A DNA stretch of 64,000 bases from NCBI GenBank assembly GCA_947642745.1, contig CANRTU010000002.1:62001-126000 (forward strand), read 5' to 3'. Shown here in pieces: positions 15,449-25,207 of the stretch. Made by a program: the position numbers and the translations under genes. The notes under the pieces are model-generated. The model was given only the letters and a program-made list of their open reading frames with translations, did no database searches and was not told the DNA's origin. Positions within the stretch are counted from its first letter, which is position 1; every line of letters begins with the position of its first letter. This stretch comes from an uncultured Eubacterium sp. (GTDB lineage Bacteria; Bacillota; Clostridia; Lachnospirales; Lachnospiraceae).

Positions 15449-16948
15449 TCACTGGCCGCAATAAGCGTCAAATACCGCTTTTGCCACTGGTACCGCCTTT
15501 TCGCTGCCGCTTCCGGCGCCTTCCACGATGACCGATACCACAATACTTTTCTTCTTTTCTTTTGTGGCATATCCCACAAACCAGGCGTGACTGTCCTTTG
15601 CGGCATTGTATTCCGCAGAACCAGTCTTGCCCGCAGCCGTATATGTCTGTCCGTTCAGCGCCCGGGCCGTACCATCTGTCACCACTCCCCGCAAATACTG
15701 CCGGAGTGCAGCCGCCCGGGCCGGCTTTAAAAGCCTGGCGTATTGTTCTGGTTCGTGGCTGCTTACCTGTGTGCCGCTGTGATTAGTCACCTGATCCACC
15801 AGGTAAGGGTTCATCAGCACACCCCCATTGGCAATGGCAGACATTACAAGGGCCATATGATAAGGTGTCACAAGCGTTTCTCCCTGGCCGATGGCCGTCT
15901 GCATAATCTGGCTGACAGAATCCCCTTTTTTTAACACAAAGCTGCTTTTCTGGTATGGCAGTTCACAGGGCAGCTCACTGTCAAAAAGCAGACTGTGGTT
16001 TAATTTCGCAAACCGTTCCAGATTCAGGCCCAGCCCGATACTGGCAAAGGAGGTATTGCAGGAACTGGCAAGGGCATCCGCCAGCTGTTCCTGACCATGC
16101 ACCGCATTGCCAAAACAATGGATGATGCTGTCTTCTTTTTCAATACTGCCGCCGCATACATAACTGTATGACTCATAGTCTTTGTGTTCCCGCATATATT
16201 CCAGCAGTGTGAATATCTTAAAAGCGGACCCCGGCGGATACAGCCCCTGTGTGGCACGGTTTAATAACGCTGCCGACGTATCTGTCTCCGCCGTCAGGGT
16301 TTCCCAGTCCTGTACGATGGTATTCGGATCAAAATCCGGTCTGGATACCATCGCCAGAATCTTTCCAGTGGAAGGCTCCAGAGCCACCACCGCCCCCTGA
16401 CTGGCGCCAAGGGCGTCGTAAGCCGCCTTTTGTACAGTCGTATCCAGTGTTGTCACCACCGTATCCCCGTCATTTTTCTTCTCCTGCAGCTCCTTTAGGA
16501 TTTTTTCCAGAAAAAAGGAGTGGGAACGCAGCAGCCGGAAATTGTCCACCGCTTCCAGTCCGGATTTTCCATTGGCGCTGAATCCTACCACATGGGCAAA
16601 CATCCTTCCATACGGATAACTACGGATTTCCCTGCCGTCTGTCCCGGTTTTTGTGGTGGCCAGCACATCTCCCGTGGAAGATACAATATCTCCCCGGATA
16701 ATGCGTTCCGCAAAGGCATCCTGTCTTTTATTATACGGACTGTTAATAAACGCCTCGCTCTTACCGGTCTGAAAGTAGACAAAATAGGCAATCATTCCCA
16801 GAAATATCGTAAGAAACAGGTAGGTAACCACGGCAAATTCCCGGTTTCTGGCAGTATTATCATACGGCTGAATCTGATCTTCCTTTTGAAAACGCGCGAT
16901 ATCCTTTTTTCTGCGCTTTTCTTCCAGCTCTTCCAGACTTCTTCCCAT
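15449..16948 (-). CDS. Class B penicillin-binding protein (transpeptidase)
   Basis: A 499-residue monofunctional transpeptidase that cross-links peptidoglycan outside the membrane. A cytoplasmic basic N-terminus and one membrane anchor (about residues 40-62) precede the dimerisation region and the transpeptidase domain. The active-site motifs are SAFK in PPGSAFKIF, SCN in ASSCNTS, and KTG in AAGKTGSAEY. AGGAGG supports the start at 16948. It overlaps the SEDS glycosyltransferase gene by 89 bp, the usual partner for this class. It resembles PbpA/SpoVD-type enzymes, but no PASTA domain is seen. Confidence 0.92.
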   Translation of the reverse strand: MGRSLEELEEKRRKKDIARFQKEDQIQPYDNTARNREFAVVTYLFLTIFLGMIAYFVYFQTGKSEAFINSPYNKRQDAFAERIIRGDIVSSTGDVLATTKTGTDGREIRSYPYGRMFAHVVGFSANGKSGLEAVDNFRLLRSHSFFLEKILKELQEKKNDGDTVVTTLDTTVQKAAYDALGASQGAVVALEPSTGKILAMVSRPDFDPNTIVQDWETLTAETDTSAALLNRATQGLYPPGSAFKIFTLLEYMREHKDYESYSYVCGGSIEKEDSIIHCFGNAVHGQEQLADALASSCNTSFASIGLGLNLERFAKLNHSLLFDSELPCELPYQKSSFVLKKGDSVSQIMQTAIGQGETLVTPYHMALVMSAIANGGVLMNPYLVDQVTNHSGTQVSSHEPEQYARLLKPARAAALRQYLRGVVTDGTARALNGQTYTAAGKTGSAEYNAAKDSHAWFVGYATKEKKKSIVVSVIVEGAGSGSEKAVPVAKAVFDAYCGQ

Positions 16949-18272
16949 CCCACACCTCCTCTTCTTCCATCTGGTCTTCCCGCAGGATATATAATCCCTG
17001 GATAATGGCAAATATCACAAAAGTAGCCAGCAGCGAGCTGCCTCCATAACTGACCAGCGGCAGCGTCACCCCGGTAGACGGGATAAATTTAATCGCACCT
17101 CCGACTGTCAGAATTACCTGAAATCCATAAACTGTACCAAGCCCCAGCGCAAGCAGTTTGTAAAACTGGTCACGCATCTGCATGGCAATATTTAAAAACA
17201 TCAGATAGCAGCTGGCACAGACCATCAGCAGACAAATGGCGAACAGGCCTCCCATTTCTTCGGAAATAGCGGCGAATACAAAATCCTGGTCTACCACAGG
17301 AATAATATCCGGCATCCCCCGGTACAGCCCCATGCCAAACCATCCGCCTGTACCAATGGCAAACAGGGACTGGCTGATCTGGTATCCTTCGTTATCAATA
17401 ACTACAAGCGGATCTTTCCAGGCCGTGACACGTACCCTTACATGGTAAAACAGCTTGTACGCTACTACTGAGGCCAGCGCACCGGCTGCCAGTCCGCCGG
17501 CAAAATAGCTGATTTTGCGGGTAGCCACATAGAGCATGATTAAATAAGTAATAAAAAAGATCAGCGCAGCGCCCAGATCTTTGGATACTACCAGAACCAG
17601 GACATGAATGGCAGCCACCACCGTTGTCTTTACCACCTGTGGAAATTCTGTGGAGTGATACAGCATGGAAGCTGTAAAAAACACAAACAGAATTTTTACA
17701 AATTCCGAAGGCTGGAGCGTAACGCCTGCCACGGTAAAGGAAAGATTGGCCCCATAACTTTCAGCGCCCAGTACCGCCACCGCCACAAGCAGAGCAATTC
17801 CGGTAATGGCATACACAACAGCCAGCCTGTCCAGGAAATGCAGCTTATGAATAAAAAAAGGAATAATAAGCGTAACCGCCGTGGCAGCCACCGCAATCTG
17901 AAACTGCCGCACAGCCTTGTCCGGGTCCAGCCGGTATAAAATAATAAACCCGGCCGCCAGCAGCATGCACATATTATTTACTACCAGCCCGGAGGCCCTT
18001 TTGTAGATATATTTATAAATAACCAGAATGCCGCACAGCAGCACGACCTGCATGGCATAATGTATAAATACTTCTGGTTTGCGCTGTACGGCGAAAATAA
18101 CCGCATACGCATACAGATGGATCAGAAAAATCAGCTTCTGCTGGCGCCTTAACATGCGTTTCTGCCTTTTTTCTGATTTTCTCTTTCCAAGGGCAGTAAA
18201 GCAGATGTACGTATAACACGCAAACAATATGAGCATCAGATATTTTGAAAGTTCTATAATCAGATTTACCAT
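16860..18272 (-). CDS. SEDS-family peptidoglycan polymerase (FtsW/RodA/SpoVE)
   Basis: A 470-residue integral membrane glycosyltransferase that polymerises lipid II. It has about ten to twelve membrane segments, an LQPSEFVKI motif at mid-protein, and the family signature near the C-terminus (GVTLPLVSYGGSSLLATF). The long loop with GLYRGMPDIIPVVDQDFVFAAISEE contains the conserved extracellular aspartate. A basic tail of about 35 residues after the last membrane segment is encoded in DNA that also encodes the start of the PBP in another frame. Start is seven bases after the U32 gene end. Elongation, division or sporulation role cannot be decided. Confidence 0.93.
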   Translation of the reverse strand: MVNLIIELSKYLMLILFACYTYICFTALGKRKSEKRQKRMLRRQQKLIFLIHLYAYAVIFAVQRKPEVFIHYAMQVVLLCGILVIYKYIYKRASGLVVNNMCMLLAAGFIILYRLDPDKAVRQFQIAVAATAVTLIIPFFIHKLHFLDRLAVVYAITGIALLVAVAVLGAESYGANLSFTVAGVTLQPSEFVKILFVFFTASMLYHSTEFPQVVKTTVVAAIHVLVLVVSKDLGAALIFFITYLIMLYVATRKISYFAGGLAAGALASVVAYKLFYHVRVRVTAWKDPLVVIDNEGYQISQSLFAIGTGGWFGMGLYRGMPDIIPVVDQDFVFAAISEEMGGLFAICLLMVCASCYLMFLNIAMQMRDQFYKLLALGLGTVYGFQVILTVGGAIKFIPSTGVTLPLVSYGGSSLLATFVIFAIIQGLYILREDQMEEEEVWDGKKSGRAGRKAQKKGYRAFSKGRSDSAV

Positions 18273-18279
18273 ATTTTAC

Positions 18280-20541
18280 CTATTCCACACCCCGCTTAAA
18301 ATGTCCTTTTGTACAAATGCCCGTCACCGCATCCATATCCGGCGTCCGTTTTTCAAAAAACGCCTGCCGGCACCCGTCCAGAATGGCCCGCACCTGTGCG
18401 CCGGATTCTATTGTAAAATGAAGCCTGTACGCTCCGGGACAGATAGCCGCCGCTTCCCCGGATAACCGGATCAGCGAGAGCGGCTGGGAATTATAAATGA
18501 TATTATAACATTCCCGGCAGTTATTTTTCACCGGAAATTCCTTTGCGTAACGGTCTTTGAGATAACAAAGCCTTTTCGTACCCTTACAGCTTCCAAGCGT
18601 GCGCAGGATACACTGGGCGCTTATCATCAGCGGCGTATATCCGTAAATAACCAGTTCGCCTGTGCGGTTGTCCCTGGCCGTCAGCTCTTTTCTATTCAAT
18701 TCCAGGGGAATCGTATCGTACAGCCAGCCCCTTTCCCTGTAACAATCCTTTGTTTCATCCGACCAGGCATACAGGCCGTGTCCCAGTACGCAGCGGCTCT
18801 TATCCGCCAGCCGCTGGTCCAGAAAGCCCAGTACGTCCATGTCTGCGGCCAGATAGCCGTCTATGCCGGTCTGTTCCAGCTGCTGCCAGTGTGTTTCGTA
18901 AAAACAGGCGGTTTTCCTGCGGAATACAGCGGGAAACACAAAATATGCCAGACGTCCGGCTGCGTGAATCTTCGTAATGTGCCTTGTAAGCTCCCCGGTC
19001 AGATTGTCTCCATACATGGAACAGTCCAGATAAATCCGGCTGATATAATCATATTCCAGCACCGCCGCCAGCTGGCTTTTTTCTTCCACCACAACCGTAA
19101 AATATGGCGGCTCATCAGATACCCGCTCCATTTTTCCAGAGGCTTTTTCCCCGGAAAATGAACCGAAAGGCTGTGGCGGCGCTTTACGCCTGTGCGGCTC
19201 TGAAAATTCTTTCGTCAGACCGTCCAGGGCATTACGCCGCAGCCGGTTCAGTATCTGTTTTGGTAAAAAAATATACTCATCCATGGTAATTTCCACAGAT
19301 TCCATCGTATAACACGTGTTTCCGGTTCTGGATAACTGCTGTATAACCATTTCACGGCTGACCGGCTGACTTACGGCGGCACTTACCGGATCGTCCCGTA
19401 CAGATACCGTAACTCCCCTGGCAGAAACGGTAAATTCAGCCGGCTGTCCTGTTCTTAAACGTATGTTTCCCTGTACGGGTATTTTTGTTTCCTGTTGTAC
19501 ATAAGTTTTCCGGACTTTATCCAGATAGGGAGCGTCTCCTTTTACATATGCGGAACCCTTCAGGGTAATCATATCCGGTCCGTTGTGCTGGTGATAATAT
19601 CCGGGCGTAAAACCGCTGCGGTTTCCGGTTTCCAGAAGATAACGCATATCCTTTCCTTCCGGCTGACGGAAAGGAACCTCCCCGCAGGCATCCAGGTATT
19701 TGCGGTAAATGGCCGTTACTCCCGCCGCATATTCCGGAGATTTCATCCTTCCTTCTATTTTAAATGATGTGATCCCGGCCCGGACCAGTTCTTCAAGCTG
19801 CCCCAGCGTACACAGATCTCTGGGGCTTAGTGGATAACAGTCTGTTTCAGATATTCTGTGTCTGTGTTCATCCAGTACGGTGTACGGCAGACGGCAGGGC
19901 TGGGCACACCGTCCCCGGTTGCCGCTTCTGCCGCCCAGCATACTGCTGAAAAGACACTGGCCGGAATAACAGTAGCAAAGCGCCCCGTGTACGAAACATT
20001 CGATTTCTATATCCACCTCATTATGGATTGAGCGGATTTCATCCAGCGACAGTTCCCGTGCCAGCACCACCCGGCTGGCGCCCAGATGTTTCAGATAAGC
20101 GGCTCCGCACACGTCCGCCACAGACATCTGCGTACTTATATGAATGGGCAGATCCGGAAAACATCTGCGGATATTACACATAACGCCAAAGTCCTGTACA
20201 ATAACCGCATCCAGCCCCTGTTCATAAAAAGGCAACAGATAATCATACAGCATGTCCATTTCCTGCTGTTTTAACAGGGTATTGACTGTCAGATATACTT
20301 TGCGGCCATACAGGTGCGCATAATCGATCATTTCCAGCAGCCTGGAACTGGTAAAATTGTCCGCACTGGCTCTGGCTCCAAAATACTCACCGCCCAGATA
20401 TATGGCATCCGCCCCGGCATGAATCACCGCTCTGGCTGCTGCCGCAGAGCCAGCCGGCGCCAGCAGCTCCAGGCTGGCTGTGTACTTTTGTATTCCTATT
20501 GTAGACATTTCCATTGTAGACGGTTCCTGGTACTGTATCAT
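18280..20541 (-). CDS. Peptidase U32 family protein (RlhA/YdcP-like)
   Basis: A 753-residue protein of the U32 family, whose better studied members hydroxylate 23S rRNA or tRNA and are not proven proteases. The TIM-barrel start LELLAPAGSAAAARAVIHAGADAIYLGG and the signature region ECFVHGALCYCYSGQC through GNRGRCAQPCR carry the cysteines expected to bind an iron-sulfur cluster. The long C-terminal half matches the DUF3656-bearing RlhA type, including further cysteines near CRECYN. AGGAGG six bases upstream fixes the start. It lies between zapA and the SEDS gene on the same strand. Confidence 0.88.
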   Translation of the reverse strand: MIQYQEPSTMEMSTIGIQKYTASLELLAPAGSAAAARAVIHAGADAIYLGGEYFGARASADNFTSSRLLEMIDYAHLYGRKVYLTVNTLLKQQEMDMLYDYLLPFYEQGLDAVIVQDFGVMCNIRRCFPDLPIHISTQMSVADVCGAAYLKHLGASRVVLARELSLDEIRSIHNEVDIEIECFVHGALCYCYSGQCLFSSMLGGRSGNRGRCAQPCRLPYTVLDEHRHRISETDCYPLSPRDLCTLGQLEELVRAGITSFKIEGRMKSPEYAAGVTAIYRKYLDACGEVPFRQPEGKDMRYLLETGNRSGFTPGYYHQHNGPDMITLKGSAYVKGDAPYLDKVRKTYVQQETKIPVQGNIRLRTGQPAEFTVSARGVTVSVRDDPVSAAVSQPVSREMVIQQLSRTGNTCYTMESVEITMDEYIFLPKQILNRLRRNALDGLTKEFSEPHRRKAPPQPFGSFSGEKASGKMERVSDEPPYFTVVVEEKSQLAAVLEYDYISRIYLDCSMYGDNLTGELTRHITKIHAAGRLAYFVFPAVFRRKTACFYETHWQQLEQTGIDGYLAADMDVLGFLDQRLADKSRCVLGHGLYAWSDETKDCYRERGWLYDTIPLELNRKELTARDNRTGELVIYGYTPLMISAQCILRTLGSCKGTKRLCYLKDRYAKEFPVKNNCRECYNIIYNSQPLSLIRLSGEAAAICPGAYRLHFTIESGAQVRAILDGCRQAFFEKRTPDMDAVTGICTKGHFKRGVE

Positions 20542-20687
20542 GGATTCCTCCTGCAAGTGTCATCCGGATTTCAGACAGATAGCAAAAACAGGGAACAGAC
20601 CTGATCCATCCCCTTTTCTTTTGCCCGGGCATATATGTTTTGTACATGTATGCGTTGTATATATTTCTGTATGTGTTCTTATGCTTC

Positions 20688-22613
20688 TTATGCTTCCTTG
20701 GCTTCTTTGTTCTGTCTTCTTTCTTTCCTTTTTTTTTCTGCCCGCTCCTGCCGGTTCATTTCCGCAATCTGCATGGCGATTTCCCGTAATTCCGGATCAT
20801 CGTCGTCGGCGATTTCCAACAGTACGGCGTCCGTCTCCAGCATATCATCCTCATCTTCCGTGCGGGACTGCTTTTCCGGATGTGCCGTAATGGACAGTCC
20901 CTCCGGCTGTGATCCGTCAGCTTCAGTCTGTTTATTCCTGTCATCCTGTCCGCTTCCGGAAGTAAAGGATGTATGTACAGGCTCTATCTCTTCGGAAAAC
21001 TCCGCCAGCGCCAGTCCGTTTTCTTTGAAAATATCACGAATCTCTGTTTCCATCACATCATCCGGTTCCCCGGATAAAGCCGGCGCCTGCGATGTGGAAT
21101 CTTTTTCGTCCCCTTCTTTCCCATCGGATTCATCCGCGGACGTTGCGGATTGTAACGTATGACGGCTGGTTCCTTTAAATATTTTTAAGACTTCCCCGTC
21201 GGTTTCTGGTAAATTCGTATCCGGTGCCGCAGACAGCTCCAGGATAGCATTCTGTCCATCTTCATCCGGCCCGGACGACCGCATATTCTGGTCCGTGGCT
21301 GCTTCCGCTTCTTCTGTCTGATCTTCCGCCTGTTTTAAATCCGCAGCCTGTTTTATAGTACCGGAGTCTGACGCTTTTTTTTCGTCCTTTAGAAGCTCTG
21401 TCGCATGGTCGTCTTCTGTATGATCGTCTTCCATCCGGAACTGTTCCCGGCTTTCCCTGTCCCTGCCGGCTGCCGGAGACTTTTTTGCGTTTTCCTCTTT
21501 CCCGGACTGTGCGTCTGTTACTTTACTTTCAGTGTGGGCCTTTGCCCCGGTGACTGCCTGAACGCCGCTTTGATCTGATTCATCCGTTCCGTTCTGATCC
21601 GCAGGCGCTTTCGTACCGGTTTTATCTCCGTTAACTGCCCGGCCGGACTCTGTTTTTTCAGCTGCTCTTGTGATCGTCCGTTCTTTTTTTCTGGCATTTT
21701 TTTTAGCTTTCGGCCGGCTGTCTTCTGGCAGGTCCGCTTCGTCCGCATCATCTACTGCGTTTGTAAACGATGTGGATTTCCAGTCCGCCTGTTTTTTGCC
21801 GGCTTTTGCCGGTTCTGTCTTTTTATCTTCCGCCTTTGTTTTTATACCATCCGCACCATCCGTTTCTGAAAGCTTTGCCAGTTCCAGATCAGTTTCCATC
21901 AGTTTTACGTCCAGTGCTGACGGATCGCTGATTTTTGTAAGTTCCGCAATAGCCTGCTTCTCCTCTTCTGATAATTCCACGATAGGGGCAGGCTCAGGTT
22001 CTGGCGGCTTGGCGTCTTTTTCCGTCTGCTGGCTGGCTCCGAATAATGCGTCCGCCAGCGCCGACTCCAGTTTCTCTTTGTTCAGCCGCAATTCTTTATT
22101 AACCGATTCCAGTTCCCGTTTTTCCTGCTGGCTTAACCGGAGAATTTCTTCGAACTGACGATTTTTCTCATCGGATACTTTTGCGTTATTCAGCAGCAGC
22201 TGATATTTATCTTCCAGCTTTTTATACTGTTCTTCCAGCGCCTGCTCCCTGGCATTCTTCTGTGTCTTTTCCTGCCGTTCACTGTCCAGTTTTTCCAGCA
22301 GTTCTTCTACTTTCATCTGGGTATCGACAAGCTCATGTTTTAAATCAAACAGGTCTTTTTCCGCTTTTTTGTAATTTTCTTCGATATCTTCAAAGCGTGC
22401 CCTTGCCTTGAAATAATCATCTGCAATATTTAGTTCAATCAGAATTGCCTTCATATCATTTGGAATCCTGCGGAACTCTTCACGCTCGGTAATCTCAGAA
22501 ATTTTGGCATTAATATAGGATGCAACCCGCTGAAGGTAGCCTTCTTCTTCATAGCCGCTCAGTGTGTATACTTTCCCCGCAATCATTACATCCGTGCTCT
22601 TTTTTGCTGCCAT
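20688..22613 (-). CDS. zapA: ZapA-like cell division protein with a long coiled-coil and disordered tail
   Basis: Residues 1-90 match ZapA, the FtsZ-ring bundling protein (VMIAGKVYTLSGYEEEGYLQRVASYIN). A charged coiled coil covers about 80-200. Residues 205 to about 600 are low-complexity and rich in E, D, K, S, T and A with few hydrophobics, so probably disordered. The last 35 residues form a basic helix (RAEKKRKERRQNKEAKEA). Typical ZapA proteins are 90-200 residues, so this 641-residue form is exceptional. It lies downstream of ruvB with its own promoter. The reading frame is intact throughout, and the acidic composition is unlike neighbouring genes. Confidence 0.85.
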   Translation of the reverse strand: MAAKKSTDVMIAGKVYTLSGYEEEGYLQRVASYINAKISEITEREEFRRIPNDMKAILIELNIADDYFKARARFEDIEENYKKAEKDLFDLKHELVDTQMKVEELLEKLDSERQEKTQKNAREQALEEQYKKLEDKYQLLLNNAKVSDEKNRQFEEILRLSQQEKRELESVNKELRLNKEKLESALADALFGASQQTEKDAKPPEPEPAPIVELSEEEKQAIAELTKISDPSALDVKLMETDLELAKLSETDGADGIKTKAEDKKTEPAKAGKKQADWKSTSFTNAVDDADEADLPEDSRPKAKKNARKKERTITRAAEKTESGRAVNGDKTGTKAPADQNGTDESDQSGVQAVTGAKAHTESKVTDAQSGKEENAKKSPAAGRDRESREQFRMEDDHTEDDHATELLKDEKKASDSGTIKQAADLKQAEDQTEEAEAATDQNMRSSGPDEDGQNAILELSAAPDTNLPETDGEVLKIFKGTSRHTLQSATSADESDGKEGDEKDSTSQAPALSGEPDDVMETEIRDIFKENGLALAEFSEEIEPVHTSFTSGSGQDDRNKQTEADGSQPEGLSITAHPEKQSRTEDEDDMLETDAVLLEIADDDDPELREIAMQIAEMNRQERAEKKRKERRQNKEAKEA

Positions 22614-22662
22614 CGCTTTGTACTCTCCTTAATTACGTATCGTTGCGTTCATATTCCTATTC

Positions 22663-22691
22663 ATTATACTTTTTTCCGGGCGGAAAAACAA
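22663..22691 (-). promoter_or_regulatory. Promoter of the zapA gene
   Basis: On the minus strand TTGTTT (22691-22686), 17 bp, TATAAT (22668-22663), directly after the ruvB stop. The spacer contains a TTTTTCCG/CGGAAAAA palindrome that could also serve as a weak ruvB terminator. Confidence 0.6.
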
Positions 22692-22694
22692 CCA

Positions 22695-23687
22695 CTATTT
22701 TACAATTCCGAAATGTTGAAAGGCAAGCGCCGTAGCCGTACGTCCTTTGGGCGTACGGCTGATCAGTCCGTTCTGTACTAAAAACGGTTCATAGACGTCT
22801 TCTATGGTTCCGCTGTCTTCCCCGATTGCCGCAGCCAGCGTGTCCAGTCCCACCGGGCCGCCTGCAAATTTGCGGATAATGGTCAGCAGTATCTCCCGGT
22901 CGTTGTGATCCAGCCCCATTTTATCCACTTCCAGAAGATCCAGGGAAAATGCGGCTACTTCCCTGGTGATGCGGCCGTCATATTTCACCTGGGCAAAATC
23001 ACGGACCCGTTTTAACAGACGGTTTGCCAGACGGGGCGTTCCCCTGGAACGGCGGGCCAGCTCGTATGCGCCCTCTGTGTCAATTTCCACTGCAAGCTTT
23101 CTTGCGGAATGCAGAATAATTGTCTGTAACTCTTCTACGGTATAAAATTCCAGATGATGAACGACGCCGAACCGGTCCCTGAGCGGAGCGGACAAAAGTC
23201 CCGCCCTGGTAGTGGCGCCCACCAGAGTAAACCCGGGCAGATCCAGACGGATGGAACGGGCGGTTGCGCCTTTTCCGATCATAATATCAATGGCAAAATC
23301 TTCCATTGCCGGATAGAGCACTTCCTCTACCTGCCGGTTCAGCCGGTGGATCTCATCCACAAACAATACGTCGCCTTCCGCCAGATTACTTAAAATAGCT
23401 GCCATCTCCCCCGGTTTTGCAATGGCCGGCCCGGAAGTGATTTTCATATGAGTGCCCATTTCATTAGCGATAATACCCGAAAGTGTGGTCTTGCCCAGTC
23501 CCGGCGGGCCAAAAAACAAAACGTGGTCCAGGGGCTCTTTCCTCTGTTTTGCGGCTTCGATATAGACGTTCAGATTTTTTTTCGTTTTTTCCTGACCGAT
23601 ATATTCCGAGAGGGTCTTTGGGCGCAGGCTCTTTTCGATCATAACATCTTCTTCCTGAATCCGGGTGGATATGACTCGTTTTTCCAT
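22695..23687 (-). CDS. ruvB: Holliday junction branch migration ATPase RuvB
   Basis: A 330-residue AAA+ motor that drives branch migration with RuvA. Walker A is [11 protein letters not shown], Walker B is LFVDEIHRL, sensor 1 is [10 protein letters not shown], and the arginine-finger region is PLRDRFG. The C-terminal winged helix ends with the usual [23 protein letters not shown] precedes the ATG at 23687; the 14-residue upstream extension is not supported. Separated from ruvA by 257 bp, which is wider than usual. Confidence 0.97.
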   Translation of the reverse strand: MEKRVISTRIQEEDVMIEKSLRPKTLSEYIGQEKTKKNLNVYIEAAKQRKEPLDHVLFFGPPGLGKTTLSGIIANEMGTHMKITSGPAIAKPGEMAAILSNLAEGDVLFVDEIHRLNRQVEEVLYPAMEDFAIDIMIGKGATARSIRLDLPGFTLVGATTRAGLLSAPLRDRFGVVHHLEFYTVEELQTIILHSARKLAVEIDTEGAYELARRSRGTPRLANRLLKRVRDFAQVKYDGRITREVAAFSLDLLEVDKMGLDHNDREILLTIIRKFAGGPVGLDTLAAAIGEDSGTIEDVYEPFLVQNGLISRTPKGRTATALAFQHFGIVK

Positions 23688-23718
23688 TTTTTTATAATCC
23701 TTTCTTAAACCAAAAATA

Positions 23719-23771
23719 TCCAGAAACATTCACATTCAGAAACATACCGGAACCATCCAGAAACATTCACA
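23719..23771. repeat. Three short CAGAAACAT repeats in the ruvA-ruvB spacer
   Basis: CCAGAAACATTCACA occurs at 23720-23734 and 23757-23771, with a related CAGAAACATACC between them. The rest of the 257-bp spacer holds no gene. A small inverted repeat (TTATGTT/AACATAA) lies around 23861-23879. Confidence 0.35.
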
Positions 23772-23944
23772 ACCGCCGGATACGCCCTGCTTTTATTCTT
23801 TTGCGCTCATTGATTTTATATAAAACAAAAACCGGTGTGTTCCGGGCCATACTGCCGTCTTATGTTCCAAAAAACATAAATAAGCATGAAATAAAAACAG
23901 CAAGCCTTGTAATCACACATCTTTGAGCCTCCCGGATATGCGCA

Positions 23945-24559
23945 TTAAAGCAAAGACATATTTTTTAAAGCATGCTTTAACAACTCTTCCACACCGGTAT
24001 TTTCGGTAATCTCAATGCCGCCCAGCACCTTCAATGCCTCCGACCGGGAATAACCAAGCGCTGTCAGCGCCAGTACCGCCTCGCTTTTTACCCCGTTTGC
24101 GGCGCCGGACGATGGCGCCTGCGGGGACAGTTCCGCTTTCTGTTCAAACGTTTCTTCAAAACTGATTTTATCCCTTAGTTCCAGAATCAGGCGTTTCGCT
24201 GTCTTTACCCCGATGCCCGGCGTTTTCGCAATGGCCGTCGCATCATCCCCCAGAATGGCAAACCGCAAATCATCCGTAGTCATCACAGACAAAACCGCCA
24301 GCGCTCCTCTTGGCCCGATGCCGTTTACTCCCAGCAGCAGTCTGAAAATGCGCAGGTCATCTTTGGAAAGGAAGCCAAACAGCGTCATGGCGTCTTCCCG
24401 TACCTGCAGATATGTATGGATTTTGATGGTTTCTCCGATGGAAGGCAGCCTTTCCGTCACCTGTCCAGGCACAAAAATCTGATATCCCACGCCGGATACA
24501 TCCAGGACAATACTGTCTCCGGATTTTTCCGCCAGTATTCCTTTGATAAATGCTATCAT
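23945..24559 (-). CDS. ruvA: Holliday junction DNA-binding protein RuvA
   Basis: A 204-residue tetrameric junction-binding subunit. The N-terminal OB-fold (MIAFIKGILAEK, TYLQVREDAMTLFGF), two helix-hairpin-helix motifs (LLGVNGIGPRGALAVLS, AKTPGIGVKTAKRLILEL) and the C-terminal RuvB-contact domain (ALTALGYSRSEALKVL) are in family order. GGAGAT supports the start. It precedes ruvB in transcription and follows the Gx transporter gene by 18 bp. Confidence 0.97.
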   Translation of the reverse strand: MIAFIKGILAEKSGDSIVLDVSGVGYQIFVPGQVTERLPSIGETIKIHTYLQVREDAMTLFGFLSKDDLRIFRLLLGVNGIGPRGALAVLSVMTTDDLRFAILGDDATAIAKTPGIGVKTAKRLILELRDKISFEETFEQKAELSPQAPSSGAANGVKSEAVLALTALGYSRSEALKVLGGIEITENTGVEELLKHALKNMSLL

Positions 24560-24577
24560 AATAATAATCTCCAGTTC

Positions 24578-25072
24578 TTATAATTCTTGCTTTGGCAGAC
24601 GAAATAAAATCTCCCGGGCTATAATCCCTATGACTATTCCTGTAGTCAAACCAGCACACAGCAAAACAGGAAAATAATAAAACATGTTTAAATTTTCCAC
24701 AACTGCAGCAGCAATTACCAGTTGTCCCAGATTATGGGTCACGCCTCCCACCGCACTGACTGCAATCAGTTTAAACTTTTTGGTACGTTTCAAAGCGGCC
24801 ATGAAAAAAAAGCTCAGCAGTCCGCCTGCCAGACTATACAGAATGCCAGACATACTCCCGAACAGAAAACCAGCCAGAACAATACGCAAAACAGACACTG
24901 TCAGCGCCTCCCGGACACCCGTGTCATAAATCATCAGTATCACCACAATATTTGTAAGACCCAGTTTTACTCCCGGAATGCCAAAATGAATCGGTATCAG
25001 GGATTCTGCGTAACTGCACACAAGCGCAAGCGCAAGAAACATTCCGATATATGCGGGTGTGCGTTTCTTCAT
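24578..25072 (-). CDS. Gx transporter family membrane protein
   Basis: A 164-residue protein with five or six membrane segments, matching the family once named heptaprenyl diphosphate synthase component I (now Gx transporter). It resembles the small substrate-binding S components of ECF-type vitamin transporters (GIPGVKLGLTNIVV, SVLRIVLAGFLFGS). The family is commonly beside a NusG-domain-II gene, as here, and near Rnf or FMN-transfer genes. The substrate is unknown. No start problem is seen. Confidence 0.8.
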   Translation of the reverse strand: MKKRTPAYIGMFLALALVCSYAESLIPIHFGIPGVKLGLTNIVVILMIYDTGVREALTVSVLRIVLAGFLFGSMSGILYSLAGGLLSFFFMAALKRTKKFKLIAVSAVGGVTHNLGQLVIAAAVVENLNMFYYFPVLLCAGLTTGIVIGIIAREILFRLPKQEL

Positions 25073-25207
25073 AAATCCTCCTGCAAAACAGTATTCATAA
25101 AGTCTGGCTGAAACGGCATCCGGCTCCCGTAAAATCTGATTTCTCCAGAATCCCGGTTCCCACAGACATATGATCCGGACGCCATCCGCCCTGTCCGCCC
25201 GGAAATG

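Noticed and set aside
21670..22158. 162-residue Ser-rich plus-strand frame opposite zapA
   Set aside because: Mirror of the acidic repetitive tail; composition explains the open frame.
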